Shown in pieces: positions 1 to 9,619 of a stretch of 64,000 nucleotides of DNA. A model generated the notes under the pieces. That model saw nothing but the letters and a program-made list of their open reading frames with translations, was not told the DNA's origin and ran no database searches. The stretch comes from Lumbricus terrestris (Eukaryota; Annelida; Clitellata; Crassiclitellata; Lumbricidae). The stretch is taken from contig OX457039.1 of assembly GCA_949752735.1 (NCBI GenBank), positions 72,328,432 to 72,392,431 on the forward strand. The letters are read 5' to 3'. The stretch's first letter is position 1. Each line of letters opens with the position of its first letter. Made by a program: the position numbers and the translations under genes.

Positions 1-479
1 CGAAAGAAAGTGAAGAACTTGAGCTGCAGCTGAGATGATCATTCTGACTCGGTGCAGTAGCGACTGATGGCATTCTATTCCATCAGTCGCTTTTGTTGTC
101 TTGGAAACGCGTTAAGCGCAACTCCAGTCGAGAAATTAGATGATGTTTGGAACGGCTGCACGTTGCTTTGTAAGCTGAGGCGTTGATATAATTCCGACAA
201 AATATCTGTCGCGCCCCCTCCCCCACCCTCAGAGTCGAAGAAGAGAAGAAAGAAGTCGTGTTGCTTCCACAAATTATCTGCAAATTAAATAATAATTGAT
301 TTAGAATTCGTTCGTCTGACTCGACGAACGACGACGGCGCGGACGCGAGAGCAAACCCATACAGCGCTGTCCTTCCTTCAGTTATCAACAGATAATGCAG
401 CTTATCCGGACTGGCCTCTGTCTGGAGGGCTTCCGTTGGACGAGCACGCAATCAGCAAGACGCTTAGAAGCACGAAGAT
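1..479. other. Left-edge sequence without a supported gene
   Basis: I see no gene here. An open frame on the minus strand (451-83) has no recognisable domain, no splice context and no relative elsewhere in the window, so I do not call it. The sequence is moderately GC-rich around 330-360, which could be part of a promoter for something outside the window, but nothing specific supports that. Confidence 0.3.
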
Positions 480-605
480 ATACCTCGCAGTCGATCGATC
501 GAGTCGATCATAACTCGGCCACGTCGTGTCGATCGAAAAATCGTCGACTCGATCGACTTGCAAGCCGAGTCGATCGTTAGTCTTGCCAACAATCGACTCG
601 ACTCA
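480..605. repeat. TCGA-rich low-complexity island, copy 1
   Basis: The stretch is built from overlapping GTCGATCGAGTCGAT-type words, so it is almost wholly self-complementary at short range and very CpG-rich. A second island with the same words, including GCCGAGTCGATCG, lies at about 4680-4835. Both islands have TGACGTCA-satellite sequence nearby. No coding signal. Confidence 0.75.
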
Positions 606-792
606 GAAATAGTTTACTTACTATAGCCTATCTTGAAGTCTCAAAGCGACCTACAGGATATAATGACGTAATTGAGTTTAAGCACACAAGTGCAGCTAAC
701 GAACCTTTGGCAGCTGGCGACGTCGTGAAAGTGGAACTGTGAAAGTTGACTATAGACGCAGGCCTACGTTTTCGATTTGAGTTGAACGAGTA

Positions 793-1042
793 CAGGGGCG
801 GATACAGACATTTTGGAAGGGGCAAAAATTTTGGTCTTGGGTCGAGAAAATTTTTCGTTGGTCTTCCGCCCAAAAAACCTTCTAAAACCTGATGACTTTT
901 TAGTCATGTGCCACTTTCTCTCTCACCGTCCTGTTTCCGTTGCGTAGATTTTTACAGCTTCTTGAAACCTGATGGGTGAGGGGTCACGGCCTATGCAAAT
1001 GGAGTGGGGCATGGCCGGATTGGCCCCTTAGATCCGCCCCTG
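793..1042. mobile_element. hAT-type MITE (about 250 bp)
   Basis: The ends are inverted repeats beginning CAGGGGCGGAT, the CAG...CTG form usual for hAT elements. The flanks AACGAGTA and AATGAGCA match at 6 of 8 positions, consistent with an old 8 bp target-site duplication. The interior has no transposase frame, so it is non-autonomous. It contains a GATGACTTTTTAGTCAT-like short palindrome also seen in other repeats of the window. Confidence 0.7.
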
Positions 1043-1250
1043 AATGAGCATGATACAGATCTACTATTATAGGCCTGTGTACATGTAGCTGTTAATTTTG
1101 AGAACATAAGGCGTGGTTTTTTATGTCGTCACTTCGATTATGATACAATTATACAATTAAATAAGTTCACTGAGAAAACAAAATTAGGCTTATTGTGACG
1201 TCACTTCTATCAGGATACAGATCTACTATCATATAATTCAACACTGCACA
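1043..1250 (+). repeat. Fragment of the TGACGTCA satellite
   Basis: About two and a half diverged units of the same family as the array at 3776-4660. Shared words include GACGTCACTTC, GATTATGATACA, CAGATCTACTAT and TTTTGAGAA. Same orientation as the main array. Confidence 0.65.
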
Positions 1251-1500
1251 ACGTCTTGGAACAATCTTCTTTCTGCATGAATGTCACACTCTTCGGTTCC
1301 TCCCCCCGTCATAGCCAACCATCCACCATCATCTGCCTCAGGATCCTCTATTCATCACTCCCTGGGCTTTCCACTCACAACTGAAGTATCACCTCTTCAA
1401 GAATAATTCATGCCCACCATCTAATAATAAATAATATATAATAATATTAAGACAGTCACATTATAAAGTGGCAACACTCAACAGGTGATTTTACACGAGA

Positions 1501-1592
1501 TTGATAAAAGCACACCAAACGTAAACAATCATAGTCAATTCATGCAGTGTACGAATTGTTCATGATTGTTTACGTTTAGCGTGCTTTATCAA
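1501..1592. repeat. Imperfect inverted repeat (foldback)
   Basis: The arms at 1501-1532 and 1562-1592 are inverted copies (TTGATAAAAGCACACC... against GTGCTTTATCAA) with a few mismatches around a loop of about 30 bases. It may be a very short MITE or the core of a larger decayed one. No target-site duplication was recognised. The rest of 1250-1865 shows no gene. Confidence 0.65.
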
Positions 1593-1864
1593 TCATGCAC
1601 GGAGCCTTCAAAATTTATGGGCTATAAAAATGTTAACGGTGGTATCAAAGTGCCTGCTTAGCCTAAACTTGGCTAATCATGAAAGTAGAAATATGAAGCA
1701 TTTAATAAAATGAGCACCACATCGTGCTTTTTCGGTTGATGCATCCCATTGAGACGAGTGCCTTCCGCGGACGGCGGTTGCAGACGTCCGATTTTTACAA
1801 TTCAGCGGTTTACACGCGTGTTATTAGTTAAAGGAAAGCGAACTTCTTGACTTCTTATTTCCCT

Positions 1865-2245
1865 TCAGGCTAGAATTATTCCCTCTGGCGAGGGGTCAGC
1901 CACTCGGATCCTTCTCCTCCACTTGCCTCTGTTTCCAGTGTCTTCTTTCTTCATTTTGAGCAGCTTCAGGTCTTGTTGTATCACGTCCTCCCATCTTTTC
2001 TTCTGTCGTCCCCGACTGCGTCGACCATATACCTCCGCTTGCATGATTCTTTTGACACAGCTACCCTCCTCTTTTCTCATTACGTGTCCATACCACCGCA
2101 GCCTGGTCTCCCGTGCTCTTTGTCAGTGATGCATTCCACACCGAGCTTCTTCCTGATGTCCTCACTTCGTTTCTTGACTGTACTTCCTCTAGTACTTCAA
2201 TTTGTTTAATGCGGTGCCCAGAACGACGATGGCATCTAAAAAATT
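1865..2245 (-). pseudogene. RTE-like non-LTR retrotransposon, reverse-transcriptase C-terminal relic
   Basis: Read on the minus strand, the peptide runs from a segment containing VEC and TDKE to RKEEGSCVKRIMQAE, GRRSRGRQKKRWEDVIQQD and finally RRIRVADPSPE. The pattern of an arginine-lysine-rich GRxKKRWxD motif followed by a tryptophan/basic tail is characteristic of the end of RTE/Proto-type LINE polymerases. A related fragment on the plus strand at 20050-20747 covers the preceding YADD region, and its last residues (RKKLGVAC) line up with the first residues here. The copy is truncated at both ends and is not a functional gene. Confidence 0.65.
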
Positions 2246-2603
2246 GCTTATATAGAATGGGCAACAACAAACAGCAGCTTTTGCCCTACGCGAAAATAAC
2301 GCGGGAGCCGTGATGCACCACGGGACAGCTGTCGCCATGGTGACCGTTCACGCCTGAAAAGGTCTATTCGCTGCATGCATGTCTCGATCTGCAGCGTCTT
2401 CTTCGTTTGATTAGCTTCGTTAATTTCAGTCGAAACTCCGTCCATAAAAATAAGATTTCTCTTTGACTATACGATAGGATTGAAATATCTTTTAAAAAAG
2501 ACGCTGCGACATGCATTTCCAGTTCCATCCATCACCAACTGATCATGATCCGTCTGTCGTCGTCGTCGTTGCTCCGTGTTTTCTTCTGCCCCTCGCTATT
2601 CAT

Positions 2604-2720
<117 letters not shown>

Positions 2721-2886
2721 TGTCTGTCTGTCAACCAATCGGGGGTGGGTTGGGGGGTGGGGTGGGGTGGGGGGATGGGCGGGCGGGAGTGGGCTTTTGC
2801 TGAAGCACATGCATTTCAAAATGTCTTGGGCTAATGGCTGCCAATCATCAATAGATAGAACTACGATACGACCGACATCATTCGTT

Positions 2887-2949
<63 letters not shown>

Positions 2950-2990
2950 GAGGGCGATGGCGATGGCGATGGCGATGGCGATGGCGATGG
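2887..2990. repeat. (CAG)n followed by (GATGGC)n
   Basis: About 20 CAG triplets (2887-2948) pass directly into six or so copies of the hexamer GATGGC (2951-2989). Adjacent triplet and hexamer arrays suggest local slippage. No gene frame around it is supported. Confidence 0.9.
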
Positions 2991-3127
2991 GAGGACGCAT
3001 GTATGGCGATGGGTCAACAAAGAGACAACTCCATCTTCTCCACACACTTGACGTCATCGATACTCGATCCACTCGATTCATACAGCATCAGAAACCTCGA
3101 TGTAGATTACGGAGGATAACATGCATT

Positions 3128-3240
3128 CTAGGCCGTAGCTAGGGGGTGCTTTGGCTGTTTGAATATCCCCCGAAAAGAAAATTGTAAAAATTATATGACT
3201 TATTTACTAGCACATAAAGTAAGAACTAGTGCGCAATGTT
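3128..3240. mobile_element. Partial copy of the hAT MITE family found at 7095-7418
   Basis: It begins with GGCCGTAGCTAGGGGGTG, the same terminal sequence as the right end of the 7095-7418 element in reverse complement. The following ATATCCCCCGAAAAGAAA and TTTACTAGCACAT sections also match that element. The other end is missing. Confidence 0.55.
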
Positions 3241-3309
3241 TTAGCCGAGCGGAACCCGCAGAATATCACGATTTTTAGAGGAGATAAAGTATGAAATTGG
3301 ATCGTTTTA

Positions 3310-3785
3310 TCAATCAATCAATCACATACATTTATATAACGCCCCTTCAAGATCTCTACTCATAGGCGCTCCCAACCCAGGCCTGGTCAAATAGAAAGGT
3401 CTTGAGAAGACGGTAGAAAGAGCCAGCAGAGTCACGGGGAAGCGAACGGAAAACCGCAGGGAGACCATTCGAAATAGCTGGACCACCACGGAGAATACTC
3501 TTCACTGCATAGAAGCGGTACGACAAAAGGGGACAAGATAGTCACCGCGGGCAGCTGACCGCAGCGAACGACGGTCCAGAGAAGCGGAGACTGCATGGAG
3601 TAAAAAGCTCACATAGGTAGGATGGAACTTGAGCCAGGATGCAGCGCAAAGCAATAGACGAGACTCTATAATCAATGCTTTGCTGCAGTGGGAGCCAGTG
3701 GAGGTCGACCCTCATGAAGGCAGATACGTGAGAAAACCGGGAGATGCCACCAACCAAGCGTGCTGTCGAGTCGATTATGATGTAT
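3310..3785 (-). pseudogene. LINE family A, 3' end, RT C-terminus and 3' UTR
   Basis: Minus-strand translation gives RLVGGISRFSHVSAF, DLHWLPLQQSIDYR and PSYLCELFTP. These are hallmark segments after the polymerase core in Jockey/CR1/L2-like elements. The 3' UTR carries the window-wide tail GGGAGCGCCTATGAG...GGGGCGTTATATAAATG and ends in an ATTG-type simple repeat at about 3310. The N-terminal part of what may be the same element is at 4836-5945; the catalytic middle is absent and the gap holds two satellite arrays. Confidence 0.75.
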
Positions 3786-4660
3786 ATGTACTTAGGCCTA
3801 TTATAGAAGTGCACTTTGAGAATATAAACGAGGTCTATTATGACGTGAATATAAACAAGGTCTATTGTGACGTCCCTTTGATTATGATACAAATGTACTA
3901 TTATAAAAGTGCATTTAGAGAATATAAACAAGACCTATTGTGATGTAACTTCGATTATTAAACAGGTCTACCAGTATAATTATTATGTTCATTTTGCGAA
4001 TATAAAACGGGGCCTTTTATGACGGGACTTCGATTATCATACAGTTATACTATTAAATAGACCTAAGTTCACTGAGAAAACGAAATTAGGTCCATTGTGG
4101 CGTCATATATATTATATTATTTCATTTTTATAATACAAAACTGGGGCTTGTTTAAACGCAACATCGCTCTGATTATGAAACAAATCTATTAAAATACGTC
4201 TAGTATGAGAATATAAAAACTAGGCCCATATTTTGACGTCACTTCGATCATGACACAATCATGACATAATATTACTATTAAAGAAATTCATTTTGAGAAT
4301 AAACTAGGCCTATTGCGACTAACTTCGATCATGATACAGACCTACTATTAAAGAAGTTCATTTTGAGAATTGTGACTAACTTCGATTACGATACAGATCT
4401 ACTATTATAGAAGTACATTTTGAGAGTATAAACTAGGTCTATTGTGACGTCACTTCGATTATTACACAGATCTACCGTAATAATTATTGAAGTTCATTTA
4501 AATAATCTAAAACGAGGCCTAATGTCACGTCACTACGATTACATTGCAAATCTACTATAAATTCATTGAGAATACGAAATTAGGCTTATTGATACGTCAC
4601 ACAGATTATGACACAGATCTACTATCGTATAATTTCATTTTGAGATCACATAACTGCAGA
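3776..4660 (+). repeat. Degenerate satellite, units about 75-85 bp, each centred on TGACGTCA
   Basis: About eleven diverged units with the order TTCATTTTGAGAATATAAAC, TAGGCCTATTGTGACGTCAC, TTCGATTATGATACAGATC, TACTATTATAGAAG. Variation is by substitution and by loss of blocks. The unit contains the TAGGCCTA palindrome and a CRE-like TGACGTCA palindrome. A shorter piece is at 1043-1250. It interrupts a LINE. Confidence 0.8.
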
Positions 4661-4679
4661 GGTGAGCAAGAGACAAAAC

Positions 4680-4835
4680 TAGGCCAAGTCGACGCGAAGT
4701 CGATCGAGTCGATCGTTGGCCGAGCCGAGTCGATCGAGTCGTCGAGAGGTCGGCGAGTCGACGAAGTCGATCGAGTCGATCGTCGCGCGAGCCAAGTAGA
4801 TTGTAGCCCACGACTCGATCGACTGCGGGGTATAG
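4680..4835. repeat. TCGA-rich low-complexity island, copy 2
   Basis: Same composition as 480-605, with repeated GTCGATCGAGTCGATCG words and variants. It sits exactly at the break of the LINE frame, so the minus-strand frame reading through it shows an artificial Asp/Arg-rich tail. Confidence 0.75.
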
Positions 4836-5945
4836 ATCCAAGGGGAACGAGTGGAGTGAAAGACAGAGGAAGAGGAGCGGTCTGTTAGATATAGATGTTA
4901 GCCAGTCAAGGGGCAGAGCAGAGATGCCAAAAGAAATAGAAAGCCGATGAACGAGAATATTGTGATCGACAGTGTCGAAAGCAGCACTCACGTCGTAGAG
5001 AGCCAGAAGAGTTACCTGGGATCTATCAATAGCACTGTAAACATCAGAGAGAATGCAGAAGGAGGATCTCGGTAGAGTGCCACAGTGGCACTTACGAAAA
5101 CCAGATTGGTACGGTGGGAGAAGCATAGTAGAGTCCAAGTAACTAAACAGTTGAATAGCAACAAGCTTTTCAATAATTTTAGACATGAATGTAACATTAG
5201 CTATAGGCCTATAGCTAGACTGCAGAAGAGGGTCAAGTCCCGGCTGCTTCAGGATCGGCGTGATGATCGACCGTTTCTGGGATGCCGGTAGAATGCCGTC
5301 ACGAAGCGAGGCATTACACATGAGAGTCAGGAATGGAAGGAAGATGTCGATGGATTCCTGTATGAGGAACGGCGGCAAAGTATCCAATTCAGAGTACTTT
5401 GACGGAGAGGAGAGAATGAGGCGACGTAGCTCGAGCTCAGAGACGAGGTCGAGGCTGGAGAGACGGCAATCGGTAGGAGCGCATTCAGGAGGTGGAAATC
5501 CATCTGTAGGCCTATCCCGACGCACCGTATCGATCTTGGAGGCAAAATGGCTGGCGAAGTCAGCTGCTGTAAACGGTGGAGGCGTTGCGGTAGAGGAAGG
5601 TTGAGGTCGCCCCAGGAGATCCTTGAAGGTGGACCATAATCGTCTGGCATCTCCAGCGTTGGAAGAGATCTTACGCTCCCAATACTGACCCTCTATCTCC
5701 CTGAAGCGACTGTGCATGGAGCGCACGGATTGGACCCACTTCAGATGATCGGCTGGCAAACGTGTGCGGCGATAGGTTCGCCCAAGCTGACGGGTGTGAG
5801 GGCGAAGTGAGTGGCATTCTCCATCGAACCAAGGAGAAAGAGGACGTGGTCGAATCCTCTACCTCTACCGCAACGCCTCCACCGTTCACAGCAGCTCTGG
5901 TTGGCATGATGCGATGGCAGTAGACGATCAAGAATCTCAGTTAGT
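4836..5945 (-). pseudogene. LINE family A, linker and N-terminal half of reverse transcriptase
   Basis: From about 5945 down to 4836 the minus strand reads the endonuclease-RT linker (HLKWVQSVRSMHSRFREIEGQ, DARRLWSTFKDLLGRP) and then RT palm and finger motifs: ILPASQKRSIITPILKQPGLD, SSYRPIANVTFMSKIIEKL, LPPYQSGFRKCH and LYDVSAAFDTVDHNILVHRL, the latter holding the first catalytic aspartate region. The frame ends before the FADD box. The endonuclease is cut off near 5945, where LINE family B begins. Fragmentary and non-functional. Confidence 0.85.
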
Positions 5946-6906
5946 CGATCGTAATCGTAATCGTAAACTCGAAATTTCTAAAGCGCCACTCTAAAGCCAA
6001 GCGCGGGGCACCAGCTTATTCACGAGCGCTGCGTTGCGTTAGAAGGGTTGTCCGTGAGAGTAGTCCGTGGTGGTCCAGGTTGAGTTACCATAGGATCAGG
6101 ATCAGATGCGTTGAGTCAAAAGGGTTGTCTGTGAGAGTAGTCCGTGGTGGTCCGGGTCGAGTTACCGTAGGATCAGAGGGGTGGAACAGCTACTAAGGCG
6201 GGTGTCGTTTGGGCCGGGAATTGGAAGGTGGAGGATCAGATGAAACAGGATAAGAGTTCTTGAACAGGAGTGTCTTTAGTTTCGAGAGAAAAGCCCGAGG
6301 TGTGATGGATAGAGGAGCCTGAGGAAGGTTGTGGTGTGTGATTAGTAATGATGGCGGATGAACTGAAAAGGATCGGAATTCAGGAGGCAGTTCATTCCAA
6401 AGGCGTGGTGCTGAGATGGATATGGCTCGGTTGGAGAACTTGAGATGACTTGTGACCGGCGGTCGAGAAAGTGTAAGGCAGGCGGATGATCGGGAAGAAC
6501 GGGTAGGTTGGATGGTGAAGAATTCGCGAAGATAACTGGGCTGAGAGCATTGCAAAGAGTTGTAGGTTAAGGAGAGAACTTTGAAGTGGATTCGCTCTGG
6601 GATTTTCAACCAGTGAAGTGATTTGAGGATGGGGGTGATGTGATGATGTCTGGGTGTTCTGGTGTTCTGGTGTTCTCTAGCTAGAGAATTTTGAATGAGT
6701 TGGAGGCGCTTAAGTTGTGAGGAGTCAAGGCTTAAGAACAGAGAGTTGCAATAGTCAAGTTTTGAGTGGACGATGGACGTCGCAATGGTAGAAGCAGTTT
6801 TGAAATCGAGCATAGGTCGGATGCGACGGAGGTCCCGGATGTGCATGAAGCAGGAACGCGATAGGTTTGAGATGTGGTTAGAGAAGGAGAGATGCGAATC
6901 AAACAT
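5946..6906 (-). pseudogene. LINE family B, RT C-terminal domain and 3' UTR, 5'-truncated
   Basis: Minus-strand frame from 6906 to 6193 reads FDSHLSFSNHISNLSRSC, MLDFKTASTIATSIVHSKLD, YCNSLFLSLDSSQLKRLQLI, LKSLHWLKIPERIHFKVLSL and APRLWNELPPEF. This is the region between the RT core and the stop in Jockey/CR1/L2-like LINEs. The 3' UTR contains a tandem duplication of about 70 bp (6045-6180) and the family-specific end GCGCC...GAATAAGCTGG, finishing in a (CGATTA)n tail at 5946. Other copies of this family are at 34690-35577 and 55606-55795. Insertion was into LINE family A. Confidence 0.85.
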
Positions 6907-7094
6907 TACACAAATTGCTGGTATAAATTAAGCTGCAAAAGCAGCAATATGTACGTCAATATTGAAGGTCGATCTGCTACCGCATGTGGCATAGGCCTAC
7001 TCTCTTCCTGCTCTGTTCTACTTTATAAATGAGTCTAGATATTCTACTCCAGTTTCTATTAACTCTGTCACTGCCCGTTCTTTGGCAGTGCCAG

Positions 7095-7418
7095 CAACGC
7101 CGTAGCCATGGTTTTATTTCGGGGGGTGTTTTCCCGACTTTTTCTTTTGGGCGAAATTTCGTGACGAACTTTTTTAGACGTTGAAATTTCTGACGACTTT
7201 TTTAGGCATCGCCAGTTTTAAACCTTTTTTTGCTCACAATACGTTCAGAGGTGCAAAAAACACTATTTCCCGCGATTTTTGGCTGTTTTCTGCTCGAAGT
7301 TACATTAGGCTACACAGTGTAGTTCTCACATCATGTGCTAGTAAATGCATTATTTCATTTACATGATTTCCTTTCGGGGATGTTCAAATACCCAAAACAC
7401 CCCCTAGCTACGGCCTTG
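7095..7418. mobile_element. hAT MITE, 324 bp, with perfect 8 bp target-site duplication
   Basis: The termini are CAACGCCGTAGCCA and the inverted CAAGGCCGTAGCTA. They are flanked by identical AGTGCCAG octamers (7087-7094 and 7419-7426). No transposase is encoded. A partial relative is at 3128-3240. Confidence 0.85.
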
Positions 7419-7798
7419 AGTGCCAGTTACAATTCTGGAGAAAAGAGGAGGGTGATAGGAATCGTCCTTGATGGAGCACAGGAACAAATCAGTTTCTATT
7501 CCACTGATATAATATTATTATAGTTCGTTATTTGGATGCGTATTACATAAATTTCTTACGCGCGCAAGGTCACACCTAAGCCTACCTCTACGACAGCTGG
7601 AATCCAAATTTTCTCAGTACATTAGGCCTAATTAGCTTTCTTTGTCTTTCATCTGACCAGTTCCACCATCGCCTGAAGTCCATCTTTTTCACAATGATGA
7701 CACAATTCCGAGTTGGGAGCGCCTCTGATAGAAGTGCACGGCGTTGTATAAACGCTCGATTACACATTTTTAAAAATTTCTGTTCGGATTTCATTTGG

Positions 7799-7848
7799 TG
7801 GTGGTGGTGGTGGTGGTGGCAGCGGCGGCGGCGGCGGCGGCGGCGGTA
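7799..7848. repeat. (GTG)n(GCG)n microsatellite
   Basis: About eight GTG triplets, a CAG interruption, then about eight CGG/GCG triplets. Apart from this repeat, 7430-8480 shows a pyrimidine-rich CCCT stretch (8140-8260) and no gene. Confidence 0.85.
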
Positions 7849-8139
7849 CTTTGTGGGTCATTTTATGGAATTGAACAGTTTAGAAGGGGTCGGCTATTGA
7901 CTTAAGCCTACTACCCTAAGAAGACTCTAAGATCTTTGGTTGAACAGTTATAACACGGTGTGTTAATAACAACACTATGTCAGAACAAAGATAGCGTCGC
8001 CCTCCTCCTTCTTCCAGACATGAGACTGGCCCTAAGGATCCGACTGCAGTGGGGTGTGTTTACTTTGTTTTATACAATAATTACTAGCTGGTGTACCCAG
8101 CATTGCCCGGGAATTTTAGGATTCGGGACGTTCCCCGCC

Positions 8140-8265
8140 AATCTCTCCCTGCGTCCCTCCTTCCATCCCACCATCCCTCCCACCCTTCTTTCATCCCTCC
8201 CACTCCCCCTCCCTCCCCCTCCTTCCCACCCTCCCTCCCTCCTTGACCCCACCACAGCCACACCC
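8140..8265. repeat. C/T-rich (CCCTCC)n-like tract
   Basis: Imperfect CCCTCC/CCTTCC repeats over about 120 bp, giving a strong strand asymmetry. No coding or regulatory role can be read from it. Confidence 0.8.
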
Positions 8266-8490
8266 CACCACACTCCGACCTCGACCGGTACGCGACCCGT
8301 GAAATCTGGACTGGCAAGGCGCTGGCCTTAAACACCTCTAAAACGGTGTCAACCGCTGCTTTTATGCGTATGGGACCCGAAAGAAAAGTGCTGTCATAAG
8401 CCTGTGAGGGAAGCGGCCACAGGGAAAATGAGGGTTTTTGCCACCCCCTTCCCCACCCTGGCCTCCATGGTGGCAGAGATTCGCCGACCC

Positions 8491-8827
8491 CAGGGCTGTA
8501 CTGGTAAATTTTGAGGTGAGTATACGCTGACCAGGAGAAAAACCGGGAAAAAATTTCTGGCGGCTGTCATCCGGCAAAAATTTCCCCATTTTCCCGTCCG
8601 AAAAATCTTATGACCTTTTTTTTTAGTCATTCGCTTTGGGTTTTGTTCAAAAATACACCTGAATAGCCTTTGCCTTTCTCTCGCGTATACCCACACGCCC
8701 TTTGTGAGGTGAGTATACGCTGTATACCCGCGTATACCCTGGTTTTTCGCGGTGAGTATACGATGCCGTTTTTTCCCGGAGATGAGTATACGCCGTATAC
8801 CCGCGTATACCCTTGATTACAGCCCTG
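8491..8827. mobile_element. hAT MITE, 337 bp, with perfect 8 bp target-site duplication
   Basis: The inverted termini begin CAGGGCTGTA and are flanked by identical GCCGACCC octamers (8483-8490 and 8828-8835). The right half holds several copies of a GTATACGCTGTATACCCGCG-type word. A shorter relative is at 59942-60116. No transposase frame. Confidence 0.9.
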
Positions 8828-8835
8828 GCCGACCC

Positions 8836-9600
8836 CTCAATGACCAGTGTCGGGTCGACCCCGACCCCTGCGAAGGATTGGGGTCGAGATTGCTTCAAAA
8901 CTTTGGCCGTGCATAGCTGACAACAAAAAACCCTTACTAAAATATATATAGGCCTAAGATTATGAAAGTCAGTAGGCTAGGCATAGAGACAACCATCGTA
9001 GTTCGCCGCCATCGCCATCTAGGAAACACTTTATTACTAGCCTCATCTTGCAACCAATGCGCACTACCAACAGGGCTTTCCCCACCTAGATCTAGTTTTT
9101 TTCGGTCTTGTCTAGGTTTCTAGGTTTTTTGGTCATCTAGCCTTTGTTTCTCACGGCGGTTTTTTCGACTTTTTAAAGTAAGTATATTCTTTAATGCAAC
9201 CAGTTGCAAAACATACAAAATTAGTATTTTTAAGTGAAAATGCACAAAACACGTGAAAAAAATCGAAAATTTTGTGAATTTGGACCCAAAATTGGAAATT
9301 TTTGAACGAAAGACTAGAAAAGTAGGTCATCAGAAATTTTTTTCTGGAAGAAAAAGAGAGAAAATTCTAATCATCGGACGACTAAAAAAGGTCGTCCGAA
9401 ATTTCAAGCCGGAAAATTGGAAAAATCCATGTATTTTACAAAAAATTGTCAATCTAGCCTTTTCTAGCCTTTTTTTCGACCGGATCTGACCTTTTTTCAA
9501 AATCCAGAGTGGCATCTATGACCTAAGAATAGGTATGTCTCTGACTACCAGTCGACTATGGTTCCACACTCAACTATAATATAGTTCTAAGTTAAAGTGC
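8836..9600. other. AT-rich stretch upstream of METTL17, with diverged GGTCATC-type repeats
   Basis: No gene found. The part from about 9100 to 9500 contains repeated modules of the form AAAAGGTCRTC followed by a T-run and GGAAAATTGG, also seen near 840, 8560, 55090 and 61800, suggesting decayed repeat DNA. The METTL17 promoter must lie to its right, but no TATA box or other element stands out. Confidence 0.4.
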
Positions 9601-9619
9601 ATGAGTAACGACCAAAACA

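Noticed and set aside
83..451. 122-codon minus-strand frame at the left edge
   Set aside because: No family resemblance, no splice signals that fit, and composition like its surroundings.
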